Shown here: positions 28,650 to 41,335 of the stretch, one piece after another | Layout of the letters: each line of letters opens with the position of its first letter | Numbering within the stretch: the stretch's first letter is position 1 | NCBI GenBank assembly: GCA_013433145.1 | Contig: CM024177.1 | Coordinates: forward strand, 8,768,110-8,832,109 | Reading direction: 5' to 3' | From: Ascaris suum | Lineage: Eukaryota; Nematoda; Chromadorea; Rhabditida; Ascarididae | DNA length: 64,000 nucleotides | The notes under the pieces: generated by a model | Databases searched by the model: none | Told to the model about the DNA's origin: nothing | Seen by the model: the letters and a program-made list of their open reading frames with translations, nothing else | Made by a program: the position numbers and the translations under genes

Positions 28650-28790
28650 GAACTAACTGATACTTTAAAGTTCACCTTCATAATTCAAGTACAATTGAGC
28701 AGAGAAAGCTTAACATAGTTCCCGAACTAATTGATGCTTTCAAATTCATTCTTCAAAACTCGAATGCAGTTGCGCAGAGAAAATACACCA
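28650..28790. repeat. Diverged 74-bp direct duplication
   Basis: A segment beginning GAACTAACTGATACTTT at 28650 recurs as GAACTAATTGATGCTTT at 28724. Both copies end in GCAGAGAAA and show many transitions between them. No coding frame is retained through both copies. Confidence 0.8.
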
Positions 28791-29484
28791 ACCTCATATC
28801 TTATTCGATGAATTTATTGCGCAGGTATGCAGTATATAATATAAAAAAGGTCTTACTAATCGAAAGCTGAAAACAGTATCATTAGTAAAACAATTGCTTT
28901 CCAGTTGTTCAATAACTTTCTAAGCTATAGATACGATTATGAGACTATCTTCTGAATAAATGTGATCAATCGCCGCTAAGTATGTAATTGCATCGTAGAA
29001 ATTGTTCGTTCTTCGTATACTAATTGCAATTTTCACTCAAAATATAATTCATAAATTTTTTACTGCTTGTAGGCGCAAAAAAGCTCTCAATATCAGCTCT
29101 CTTCATATCATGAGAGTTTTATACAATGATTTGTACTTTGCAATAATTTTTAACGCTTAAACCTCTTAATATCACTTATCAAATAAACTCATATCTTAAA
29201 TTATCAATAAATAATGAAGTTGCAATGTGTACATAATTAAATGACTCCGATCGTTGCGTATATCTTTAGAAAATATTGCATTTTCCCAATCGATTTTGTA
29301 AAATGCATCGAAATTTTAATGTGCCTTCTAAATTTCTAAAAAAAACCTTTCTAAACTAATAGAGAAAACTGAAATAATTATAGGACATCATCTTCGGTGT
29401 CGATTAATCGCGATAAATGTTTAAACGATAGAATCAATGATCCACTCAATTTAAACTACCACGGTGATAGACGAACTGATCGAC

Positions 29485-29675
<191 letters not shown>

Positions 29676-31756
29676 TTTTATCATCGAAATTTCATCATAA
29701 ATGGATTCGTTGATAGAATTTATACCTTTGAAGCAGCTTTTACATTAGTCAAATGTATTTGTGAATTAAAAAGAGGAGAATGAATAATTTGTTCACATTT
29801 TAAGTGGGTTCATTCTTATTTGCTTTCCTTGAATATGGTTTCGATCGCTTGCATATTTTATAAAATTGCAATGAATTTGCAATAATACTCTAAATAAAGT
29901 AATTCGAGGAAAAAAATCCAATAAAAACAAGTATACACAACGTTATTAATAGTATTATGGAGTTAGTATAACTACAGAAAAATTTCAATAGCTTTATTTC
30001 GATTTGCAAAATTAACAGAAATGCCTCAATAAAATAGACAATTAAAAAGCAATTATTAACTGTTGCTTGTTAGGGCTTTTTATTCTATTGTTTTACGATG
30101 TTTGAGAGGAATACATTGAAGGAAGTATTGTTTATTGTATATGCATACATTATGGAAAAGAGATTACGATAGTGGTGAGTTTCAAAGGTCGTCCCACAGT
30201 AAATCGGGTTTACATTCCGGCGCCATATTGTCGTGTGTCTTCGCACCCTAAGGTGTTGTCAAACATTGCATGAATGGCACACTTTGAATCCTAAGCCAAA
30301 CTCTATTTGTACATCATATTTTAGGGTTGACTCCCGTCGAGATACCTATATTGACTTTGCACAAACATCTTGTACTCACCTCAACAACTCTCACTGTGCT
30401 AATGTTTCAAATCCATAGCAAATGTTTGATATATATTACAAATTTGTATGTTGTAAATATAAATATAAAGATATTTTTTTAAAATTAAGAACATTTTAAT
30501 TCACTGTAATCGGTAAATTTGAGTAATTCTCATTGTAATTCAAAATTTTTCATAGATGTATGCAATCAAATTAATCCAAAATTATAATAATTGCAGTTGG
30601 GTTACCTTAGCTATATGGCGAAACACGATTCATTACTTCGATTTTTCATGAAGTAATCGCAAAAAATTTTGCAAGTGAAAAACATGGATTCGTTAGAACG
30701 TAGGATTTTATTGCATACACATCGTTTAAGGGCCAGCAGCTCCGATAGTCTCAATGAAATTATCCCACTTCAAATCACTTAGCCATTATACTGAGCAGTA
30801 GATTTTCGAGGATTTTTAAATGGCAGCAGCAGTATGTCAGTTTATAATATTTTCGAATCTATTATGCCGGATTCAGAGTTGGTTTTTTTTTAAAACATAT
30901 TCGTGGTTATCTGGTATTATGGAAATTCAAAGATATTTAGGCATGTTTGAATTTTGTGGGACTTAAAATATTCCCAACAATTTATTCAGAACTGAAAGTG
31001 ACAGGCATAATGAATGCCCATTTGTAAGTTCAAATTATCCAAAGCACTCTTGAAACAGCCTTACTAGTTGGCTTCATTTCTTTAGAAGTTGTTACGACGT
31101 TTACTCCTCTTGTGGCTTTCAGTTAATTTAGCTATCTTTCGAAAAACCAATCGATCCACATATAGCTGCATTCCTCTCCATTTCCAAAAAAGAGAAAAAA
31201 AATCTCTTCTTGAAAATTTTTGACCAAAAATTTGAAGTCAGTAATCTCGATGACATACAGTAATGTGTAAGTGTAAAAATTTTTTGTTTTGGCAGAACGC
31301 CAAAATTTGGAATGTTTGCATCACCGCAGATCGTTTATCTACATTGTAATTTAACACTGCGCAAGTGTACTTTCAAAGAGCATTTTTCATCGACGAATAA
31401 CACCGCTAAAATAGTTGAAAAAATTTTCGCTTATTCCGATGATTTTCCCTCAAAATTGCTATTTTTTTGTTTCTTTTTTCTCTGAGCATTTTCATAAATT
31501 TCCACTTTCATCTGGCGACTTTCTATAAAACCCTCATAATTTCCAATTTGTTAAGTTCTCCGGAATTTGTTTGTCTTTTCCTCAATCAATTAAGGAGGAA
31601 AAAAAGTGGAGGAAAAAATGAGTGCGCAAATGTGCTTCGGACGTTCTTTTTGCGGAGATTTTGGCTCAAAAGCTAGCTAAGATCTGATCCAGATATAAGC
31701 AAGAAGAGAATATTATCAAATAAGCTGAGAGGATATTCTTTTTTACAACAACTTAC

Positions 31757-31849
31757 CTGGAGATCAAGCTGCAACTTGCCTGCAGCTAAAGCGCTAAGCT
31801 TCATAGAGTTGATGATGGCATTAACGTTCATTTCATCTCTTAATAGCAT
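31757..31849 (-). CDS. Candidate first exon of an unidentified minus-strand gene
   Basis: Thirty-one codons run from ATG (31849) to CAG followed by a perfect GTAAGTTG donor. The frame remains open upstream across a CACATAG that could serve as a cis- or trans-splice acceptor a few bases before the ATG. The peptide is an amphipathic helix-like stretch (NAIINSMKLSALAAGKLQLDLQ region) with ordinary codon use. I found no convincing following exon at lower coordinates, so product and gene extent are unknown. Confidence 0.33.
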
Positions 31850-32260
31850 ATCGCTATGTGTAATTGTGGTGAGATGAGAAAATGAGCATATGGAAGCGGA
31901 AAGTGAAATGCTGCAGTTCTATGTACGTTCCTTTTTTTAGTAGATACTATCTTATGCAGCAAAATAAGAATGCATTATTTTGTGAGTTTATAAATCTTTA
32001 AAAGCCATCAAAGGTGCTTCAATTGCAATAAATTTTCCCAAATCGACAATTACATATCGAATTTAATCATTGATCGTACTTTTCCGACAAGAAGAGTTAT
32101 TCATGTTGAATTCTATCAGAATTAGTACCAATGAAATATTCGTAATTCTCCGACAAAAACACTAAATTAGCAAGAGAAAATTTCTCATTCTGATTAATTT
32201 TGCATTAATTATATATGAATTTTAAAAAAATCATAGCAATTTTGCAAAATAGTAATACTG

Positions 32261-32335
32261 TTTGTTGCATTTTTGTTGCATTTGTTGCATTTTTGTTGCA
32301 TTTGTTGCATTTTTGTTGCATTTGTTGCACTTGTT
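32261..32335. repeat. 20-bp minisatellite
   Basis: About three and a half tandem copies of TTTGTTGCATTTTTGTTGCA, itself built from two near-copies of a TTTGTTGCA half-unit that differ by two T residues. Confidence 0.93.
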
Positions 32336-35300
32336 ACAGATAGGAAAAATTTGCAAAATAAAATAACAACTTTATCAAACACAATCATTACAGCAAATAA
32401 AATGTTGCATTCCTCATCAAAACTTCGAAGAAAATGCTTATTTTAGTCAAAAAAGGGCTATCGGCAGAAAGTATCACACAGCACCCCTATACAGTTGATC
32501 AATGGTACTAGGTTGTCTCCAAAAAAGTAGAACATTTAACCCACACTTTCGATAATTTCCCAAGTTGAAATTGCGCAACATACTGATAGACACATATACA
32601 TAAATAGGCCTAGGATATAAGCAGATCCAGACACGACGTCGTCTTTCTTCATTTTTGCGAAGCACAGTAGCAAAAGCGCATAACAAGTGGAGAAGCCTAC
32701 CGGAAAGGGCTGGCGCGATACCCGTTCTCTCACCATCGCCTCATCTCATCAAATCAGTTTCATAACTCACCCAATAGACAGTAAATTTATGAAAAGATAT
32801 CTTCACATTTTATGTAGCTCGAACGATTGCACCAATCTCCTGCAGAAAAACTCATTGTTTGATGAGAAGCAAAAACATGACCATATGCGGTCCAAACTAG
32901 TATTTGAAAGGGAACCACCATCACGCGAAATAATAAATTATATTCCCGTGGTGGTGGGGGAGCTTTTCGCTTCCGCAAGAGCTCCCGCGAGTTGAATGGA
33001 GTTCACAGAGTCCCCTGCGGTGAGGCGGTGTAGTCCAGGAGAGGACAGCGGGGTTCCCGTCTCAAAATTGGTACTATGTTGCATATTCGACCGCTTCTCC
33101 ATCAGACGAGATTTTCTCGTCACCAGAAGCAAAGCATGTATGAGAAGAAGGAGGGGACAGCAAACTGTAGAGCACCAGCAGCAATGGGTTTTTCTATAAG
33201 CACCGTCTGGATTACACAGTTCTGCACTAACGCTATTTCTCAAAGTTTCTTGTGAATGTTTTCATTCATTCGAGACATGCTTCCGTTTCACATCAGGGTT
33301 TTCGTTATGTTTCTTGACTGTGTCCATTATTACATCGATATCACTTTTACAATAAACTGCTGTTCCTCTTATGTGTGCCGTGTTGGCTTTCAGCGTTTCT
33401 CATTCCAACACACTTCCCGTGACTTAATGGAGAATTGTATTCACCATCGGGGCACCCGCGAAGGCGGGAGATATTTTGATCGCCAGGACCCCCTGTCTAG
33501 AGTTCATGATTCAAGTCAACACGAGGGACCCGATGGGGGGGGGGGGATGACGGTGAACTGCGAATACTAGTCGAAATGTGGGACATTCCGCTTCACAAGC
33601 GGTTGTGTTACTGACTGAGATACCATCGATGCTTTGTTTGTCCTGTATTGGTTGCTTACATGATGGCAACACTTATATGTTGCTCAGTATGTAATAGTCT
33701 ATTACAAATATTAGTTCCAGCACAAACTGTTTCATTATAACGCAATGTAAATTTGTTTACACTTATCGCTGAATGAATTACAATAATCCAATTGAATCGA
33801 AGTCATGTGATTTGGAATACGTGCAGATAAATGTGAAAATATGCACATTGATGCATTTACCGTTTAAGCGATCTCATCTAAAGAGAAAATTTTTTAACGT
33901 GGAATATTTTCTTCGAGACATAATTGGTGTAAAATAAATATCGCATCGATGAAAAAAATCCACGCAAAATTTTTCCACTATAGCATTTTCTAAATCATTC
34001 GGTTCAACGTGAAAATTTATCATCTTAGGTCGTTTATCTTTTTCTATAGGATATTTCCGCCATATTTCATAGTTTTAGCTTCAACGATTCTTGAGACGAA
34101 GCACGAGCATATGGCACATACTTATATAGACGCACAGAGTCGACAACGCCTTAGTCACTTTATATTTTGTTCTGCAAAAAAGTAATACCGCTAATCGTGA
34201 CGCATGCAACTTTACAGTTTGCTTGGTAGTTTTCAATGCCGACTCATGATAAATTATGAGCAACTGCATAAAATACAGGTGAGCTGAATAATTCTTTAAA
34301 AGTATACCTGTGTTGAGTAGAACGAAAAGCCAATACTCTTCAGAAAGAATATCGTTAAAAATGCTTGAATAAATCATTCATTTGTGCTGCATATTCATGA
34401 ATGGATCGGTCTGCTTACTTTATTAGCAATATGTAGAACTTTATTATACAAATGGTGGGTAAATATAAATAATCCATGAAAATTATTGGTTAATTTTAGT
34501 ATTGTAATAGCGTAGAGGAGAGCGATTTTTGATAGATTTTTTTTTGAAAGTGAATGAAGATGGTGGTAAATGTTGAACGTTCATAGATCTGTGACATAGG
34601 TAGTTCCAAATAACGCAACAGCTGTGGTCAGCTGCTTAGCGATTGTCGTGCAAGTTGTGCTATCACTCGAATGCTAATGCTTTAACATTCAAATCGTTCA
34701 AATCAATTCGTTTTACTCATCTCAAACTCCTTCCCACTCCCCTCTCCCCTATTCCCCCCATCTACCCCTACAATTTATGCAACAGCTTATGAGGAGAAAA
34801 GAACTTATCCGAAAGAAAAAAATTTCATTATTGATAAATGATTTTATCAATCAATTTAGTGAGTGTTGGCAACATTTCGACGGTGTGTCGGCAGAGCAAA
34901 TTATGGTTCTTTTTTGCATCTAAGCCTAGAGACTATTACTTTATGCTAACTAAATGCATTGTGGCTTATTTTCGAGACTATTGAGAGCTATTCACGATTT
35001 GTAGCCAGCAGACTGTCACAGCTATTTAAGATTACTTCACGCATTTCATATAATTGAGAAAACCAAGCTGTCGAATGTAGAATGTCTGAAGGTAAATATC
35101 ATATAATAGTGAGAGTAATCTCTAAAAATTTTCTTTCATAATATAATATATCATAAAAAATAAGGAAATAAATGAAGAAGCTATCAAAAAGGTTAACTCT
35201 ATATGCTTCAGTATTCGTTTTTAACCTCTTATCAACAAATCATAAAAAATATGAGCTAATTAATTGGATCACCCACAAAAATCTTTCCAAAAAGATTCGT

Positions 35301-35493
35301 TTTCATGGCCTGATATCTTTCAGCAGCAAAAATGCATGAAAATCTTTTCCATCTTTAAATATCTATAACTTTTTTCAACGTTGATTTGCCAAAGTGGAAA
35401 ATAATACATGAGATTAGGCTTTGATGCACATTATATGCGAAAAAGTCCTCGTGATTATAGCTTCCGAGTTTCCGGAATTGAAATCGCCAAACA

Positions 35494-35636
<143 letters not shown>

Positions 35637-36609
35637 AAGGCGGTGCCGTAATACAGTTTACAAATGAGTTCTTAAAAGCCTTTCAAACGAACTATTGCTA
35701 TGAAAATATAACACAAATTAAGTTATCGAATAAAACACATATACTGCGACCATGTTATATGTTGTGATTTTGTGCTACCTATTCTCTTGAAATGATTTAA
35801 AAATTTTCTCATGAATTTCCTACTGACAAAGCGCAATTTGGTTTTTATTCAAGCAACTGTGTTTTCCCTGACGACAATCGTTGTGTGCAATATTTATTCG
35901 ATATGCCCGACATTGGAGAATTTCGCTAGCTGAAAAGGCTGAAAAGAGACTGTGCTATGTGTCTTCATCGTGAAGCATTCTGAGAACTAAGAAGGGAAAG
36001 TTCAACTGAGAGACGTTGATAATAGCTAAGAGGATTGAGCTAAGGATGGGCCATGTAAAGGAAAGGAAACCTGGAAATATATTAAGGAAACGATAAGGAA
36101 GTGAAGGAAATGGATCATATAACCATCGGGATGGGGGAGTGCAGATCATTATATGCGATCTGTAAGAACAGTTAAGACTTGCAAGATGTCTTATTTATAA
36201 TGGTCCTCTTATCGTGTCTATTAAATTATGTTATTGTTAATTGAAGTCTAGATAAATCGATTTCAGCACCTTTATTAGCGTGTTTCCTAATCGAATTGTT
36301 GTAAATATACATAATTTACTTTTATTTTTACTTTAATCGACAAAGCATTCGTTACGAATAAATGTCTCTTCATATCACTACCACTTCCGTTTAGCTAAGT
36401 TATACGGTAGCATGAAGGCGAGGGCTTAAGCTCGTCTCCTGCCCATCGAGTACTGACGAGTCGATTCATTTTGTTCCACTCAAGAGCATAGTTCCGATTT
36501 GCTCAACCGTCCTCGTCCCGATGAGGCCGCTGTTAGGAATGACTCGGTACGGCCAAGTCAAAGAGTTTGCTCGGATCCCTCTTAAAACCGACCTCGCACT
36601 GAGCAATAC

Positions 36610-36830
36610 TAAACGATGAACATGCATCGTTAGTATATGCATAATTTAGGCTAGTGAATTCAGAATTCAGCAAGTCATGCAAATGTTTTCTAGTTTTATG
36701 TTGCGCTACTGGAAGATCTATGCACGGCAGTTAAGAAGAGCCTATCAGCGCTCTAAGATGTTCCGTTATCCCAGCCTGGGACGGACGCATGGCGTGATTC
36801 TCCAATACATTTGCTTCCCGCTAAAGCGGC
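36610..36830 (+). repeat. Left arm of a 1.2-kb inverted duplication
   Basis: Pairs with 37600-37815 in inverted orientation. The core 36683-36820 matches the reverse complement of 37618-37755 over 138 bases with 27 mismatches and no gap (about 80 percent identity). Similarity continues outward through GCATAATTTA near 36640 and fades at about 36610. On the minus strand this arm reads like the right arm's short frame but is broken by a TAA after GSS. Confidence 0.85.
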
Positions 36831-37599
36831 TCTCCTTTCCTACATGATGTTCCCAGAGGGTAGATTAAGTATTCAACATCCGGGTACCTTTCGTCACGTT
36901 TTTTTGAATGGAGTTAATCAGTGCATTCTTTAAAGGTGCCACCGAAAGGGCAGTTACATCAGTTGGGTAAGTTGCTATTTCCCATTAATCGGGGAATCGC
37001 CATCGTTATCGCATAGTTGACAAAAAGAATAATTAAGCTGGTTGATTCCCTCATATAGATGCCAACAAAGATATAAAAACCGAAATTATTACCAATTTCT
37101 TTCTACTCATTTCCCTCGAGAAGAATCATTGCTAAACGGATGACGTTCTCTTCACATTCCTTCACCGATAGTGAAATAATATTGCAGACCCAACCCACTT
37201 TGTCCGATAAATAGCTGCTTTGCATGAAACGGATAATCGCCATCATGTTATGGTTCATAAAGGACTGATATGCCTATCAGAAGTTTATAAGGATGTCCTC
37301 GCAAATGGACTTCCGCTACCTTTTCGCTTTGAAGCGATCGTCTGCAACAGTTATCTCGCAGTTTAAAAACGATAGCCATAACTTTTGGGGAACCTGTCAA
37401 TGAGATGGATCTTCACAGTGATGCCCTTCAAGTCAGTGCTTATTTTCCTGTGAATCAATAAAGAAGGCATTAGCCTGCTCAAAAATGCACGAGAAAAAAT
37501 GTTCAGACGCTGTGTAATCTGGCCTTATTATTCGCTAGAAGTATATAAAAAATAGGGTAGGTCTGAACAATAGTTTGTATATGCGGGGACCGAATATAC

Positions 37600-37815
37600 T
37601 GAAGTAATTTGTAAATGGGGGAAGCGAATGTAATGCAAAATAATGCTAGGCGTCCATCCCACTCCAGGATGACGGAACACCTTAGAGCGGTGATAGGGTC
37701 TTACCAACTGCCGGATATAGATCTTCCAATTGCGCAACACAAAACTAGAAAACATTTGCTTGATCTGCGAATTCAGTAGTATAAATTATGCCTATTTCTA
37801 ACAATCCGATTTGGA
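37600..37815 (+). repeat. Right arm of the inverted duplication with a 54-codon frame
   Basis: Inverted partner of 36610-36830, with a spacer of about 770 bp. On the plus strand it has an ATG frame 37615-37779 (54 codons) containing MTEHLRA and AQHKTRKHL, which are also kept in the left arm. Differences between arms, counted in this frame, are 10 at first, 3 at second and 14 at third codon positions, which hints at former coding function. Family not recognised. It could be an old transposon relic, a duplicated exon or noncoding. Confidence 0.75.
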
Positions 37816-38709
37816 AACGTGTCAAGAAAGTTGCAGTTTTCCGGTTTACCTGGATTCGAAATTAATTATCTACCGGAAACGGCGGATGCCGTAAGATGGC
37901 TCATATAAACGGAACAGTCCACCACCTTGCATTCTTTTACGTGGCGTATGGCGATCTGCACGTTCAGTTCAGTATTTATGCGATGGTTTTCGTCCACTCC
38001 ACTGTCGAATCCTCACACATTTCTAGTTTTCTTTCCTTTTTAGCTCCCACACTCGTCTCCCTTGGCATATTTATGCAGCAACCACCCAATATCTATCACT
38101 CAATTTCTTTAAGCTCAATTTCGCCTTGTTCGTTCTTAGAATTTTTCTCGCCAAAAATGGCATAGCTCAGTTGCTTTTCAGCCTCGAAGGCTAGCAAAAT
38201 GACAGAAAATTGGGCAATGCATAGGAAAATATCGAATAAATTATTGGGTGCAACTTCTACGTTGAGGCGAATTCGTTCCCATCAACAACACGTAATGGAT
38301 ACCATTTGAATTTTATTTAATATATCAGAGGAGGGTATTGTCGTCGACAGAAGGATTATTTATTGCCTAAATTTTTTTCCAAAATTTTCGGGAAAAAAGA
38401 GGATTGGTTTCTTACATTTTTCGAAGATTGGTTTCTACATTGGCTACTCTCAATTAGGTATAAATTTCCCTTCCGAAAATTATTCGCATCGAAATGTTTT
38501 TTATTTCATTTAGTTAATATTTTGAATTATCGAATCAAACCATATTTTTATAAAATATGTATTCGATTTGAAGTTTCGATACTTTAACGATCTTATTGTG
38601 TGCTAAAATTTATTAACCTATTCGCAACTTTCTAATACATAAGTATTGGTGGATAATTTTATCATTAATGATATTTATCGAAACCTAGCTATTACAATGC
38701 ATTAAAAAA

Positions 38710-38860
38710 TATTCAGACTCTTATCAGTCATCACCTCAAAGTTGGAAACGATTCAGACCCTTATCAGTCATTATCTCAGACCCCTATTCAGACCCTTATC
38801 AGTCATTATCTCAGACCCCTATTCAGACCCTTATCAGTCATTATCTCAAAGTTGGGAACG
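38710..38860. repeat. Mixed 35/41-bp tandem repeat, order A-B-B-A
   Basis: Four copies start with ATTCAGAC and share TTATCAGTCAT. The outer copies (38710-38750 and 38821-38860) end in CAAAGTTGG(G)AACG. The two inner copies (38751-38785 and 38786-38820) end in CAGACCCCT and are identical to each other. Confidence 0.95.
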
Positions 38861-39117
38861 TTTTCTAGATCATTTGCCGTACGTCAAATCTTCTCATATT
38901 ATGATAAAGAATTAAGCTAATTAGTTGAAAATGAAAATTTCTACTTACTTCATAAACGCGTTCCTATTTCGACATATCAGAAGGAAATGAAACCAAATAC
39001 TCAAAAAAAGTTCAAAAATATCAAACGAATAAGCGAATCTTTGTGAATTTCCTTATCATGTTACTCGAATATTTCTTATCAACGATCCATCTAATATAAC
39101 GAAGTGAAAGCAAGAGG

Positions 39118-39282
<165 letters not shown>

Positions 39283-39863
39283 ACAGCACGATATGTGTTT
39301 TTATGATTTTCTCATCAAATCAACAGATTTCATAATTTATCTACAAATAATGAGACGTACACAATTATAGGACAACATTTCATTTGATGTGACCACTCAT
39401 CCAAATTTTATTTTTTTACTGAAACGATCCCACCAACTGTAATAGCGTTAAGTTTTTTGAGGATTTAAATGCATAAGATCGTTTATGAATTTATTAAATC
39501 AATATGAAGGCTGCTAGAAAGATATTGTCATATAGCGTGATCCTTGAGTCGGAAAAGGATTGATGGACTCAAGGACATTTATTATATTATACCTATAGAC
39601 ACTACGTCACTATAGTGCCTTTCTAAATAAAAACTTATAAAAGTGCATAATGCGTAGATGATCCTTGCTAATGGAACTTCTTATTTGTTTGAAAACAAGA
39701 GCATCAAAAAGCAACGCACATAATAGGTTTAATAACGGCCTGGCCACAGTGCCAACATTGTGGATGTATCGAAGCATACAATTGTGTTCAACAGCCAAGA
39801 CGAAAAGATTTTCTTCCATGGGTGTGCATATGCGATAAGCTGTACAATTGTATAATAAATGCA

Positions 39864-41092
39864 TTATCTAGCAGGTAACTGCTGCAAGCCGTCCATCTTT
39901 CGTGTCCGTCCGCCAAAATTGCTCTTAGAAGATCGTGACGAAAAGCTCATAGTTTGCATATGCGATGGCTTTACGTTCTCTTTATTCTCGTGTTGTTCCT
40001 TATTGAAGCTATCGACTTGCGCCTATAATATTCAAATGTTCCATTCGAGAACAACAGAACGAGCATTCCCAATACGGGATTTTTCCTCTTTACCTGATAT
40101 TAGCATACGGATACGGTTTCATTTTAACCTCTTAGTCACATAACATCTGCATTCTTGAACTACCCGGATTCTGGCACTAAGTGAATGTCAGTGTATTTTG
40201 GAAACGCTTATTGACAAACAATCACTGCAAATAACCGGAAATTTTTCCTCCAAAAGAATCTGGCTAGATCGTTATAAGTTATTCCTTCATTTTCTTTTTT
40301 AATTTTCCACGAAGTTCTCAAAAATAACACCTTCAAAATTAACGAACCATTCGAATATTTTTAGGAATTTTCTTCTACTTCTATTGTATTTAGTGATAAT
40401 TTCATTAATCGTTCACTAGCATTTCAATCAACGTTTATCTCACTGATGAGTAGAGAAGTTTGAGCAAAAAAAAAAAACACTCATAGAAAGAACAACGTTG
40501 GCCCATATCGAATAAGATTCTAGCCGATCAACGAAATAATGTTGCAACACCTGTTAAGTATTGTGCACACTTATCGTGAAATAATTTTCTCGAGGCAGAC
40601 ACGAACGACTGTTTGCCTACGTAGGATTTTAATTTTTGCCGTTTCGACAGTTGTTAGTGAGATGTTGATAAACAACTGATCGGTTGCAATATCGGTTAAA
40701 GAAACTTAAAGACAGCAATGAAAATATTTCCTCTCATTTATTTAATAAACAAATATTTAAAAATTTAATAATGAATTAAATTAAAATTTCTATGTTATTC
40801 GCATAGCTACTATTTATAGACATGTATAAGAATTTATTCTTTTGAGAATCTAGAAACGAAAATATCGAATCACCTGAAGATCGGCGATATAATCAATGAT
40901 CCTCTGAAGAAGTTCAAGTTGAGAAATACCCTCTCGAGCGGTTGGTACAATCCTCTGAAGTTTTGCAAGCGTTTCTTTACGTTCACGGCGTTCTTGTGAG
41001 ACTTTCATAAATCGACGTCTCCTACACAATGATAGAGTTTCCGCTTCTGAGCTCGAAAATGAGCTAGATGATGGGCTCGATGGCGAGGACAT
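39864..41092 (-). CDS. Id/Emc-type helix-loop-helix protein (two exons, about 125 aa)
   Basis: Exon 1 runs 41092-40874 (73 codons) and ends with CAG before a GTGATT donor. Exon 2 is taken as 40022-39864 (52 codons plus TAA) after the acceptor ATTATAG. Phase is 0 on both sides and the intron is 851 nt. Residues 1-21 are serine-rich, then RRRR (24-27). Helix 1 is about 35-51 with LAKLQRIVP, the loop 52-57, and helix 2 58-73 with SQLELLQ then IIDYIADLQ, which closely matches the Id/Emc helix 2. At the position where bHLH proteins carry the E-box-contacting glutamate there is no glutamate, so DNA binding is not expected. In the family such proteins dimerise with bHLH factors in the nucleus and silence them. 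A TAA directly precedes the ATG in frame. Exon 2 (polar, serine/lysine-rich, ending LQQLPAR) has no family motif and rests on splice phase and composition. Confidence 0.82.
40874..41092 (-). CDS. Exon 1 of the Id/Emc-type gene (HLH domain)
   Basis: This exon carries the whole HLH domain, so the family call does not depend on exon 2. The frame reads through the donor for seven more codons to a stop (VIRYFRF), which is the expected look of an intron. The intron position, immediately after the DLQ that ends helix 2, is a natural domain boundary. Spacing between helix 1 and helix 2 is short, as in Id proteins. Confidence 0.9.
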
Positions 41093-41107
41093 TTATGAGT
41101 GAAATTG

Positions 41108-41335
41108 ATGTCTGAAATCATCTCATGCAAATTTGGCCATTTTCAGGCGGAAACTGATCAAATTGAAGAAACATCGTTTTTCCATGATCAAAGATTGCAT
41201 CACATTGCAAAGTGCACATTCTGCCACAAAAGTGCACTGCATATAATAGGCTTCCGCCACGGAAGAGGCGATAAAGCTATGGTTGGCGCACAATCAGAGA
41301 AGAGAAAAAGTGCAACTACACCGCAAAAAAATCGA
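41108..41335 (+). CDS. Candidate plus-strand exon divergent from the Id/Emc gene
   Basis: The frame is open from an ATG at 41108 to a perfect GTAAGT donor at 41336. If the exon is internal, the TTTTCAG ending at 41146 is an ideal acceptor and the exon is 41147-41335 (63 codons, phase 0 at both ends). The encoded segment has KCTFCHKSALH, a CxxCH/zinc-ligand-like cluster, followed by a basic tail ending TPQKNR. I do not recognise the family. It starts 15 nt (ATG) or 54 nt (acceptor) from the start codon of the minus-strand HLH gene, so it is either a divergent gene, a head-to-head promoter transcript, or chance. The next acceptor, TTTTTAG at 41492, would give about 25 in-frame codons and a stop. 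Confidence 0.4.

Noticed and set aside
36455..36475. CTGACGAG resembling a hammerhead ribozyme core
   Set aside because: No matching GAAA core segment or cleavage triplet with pairing stems was found nearby.
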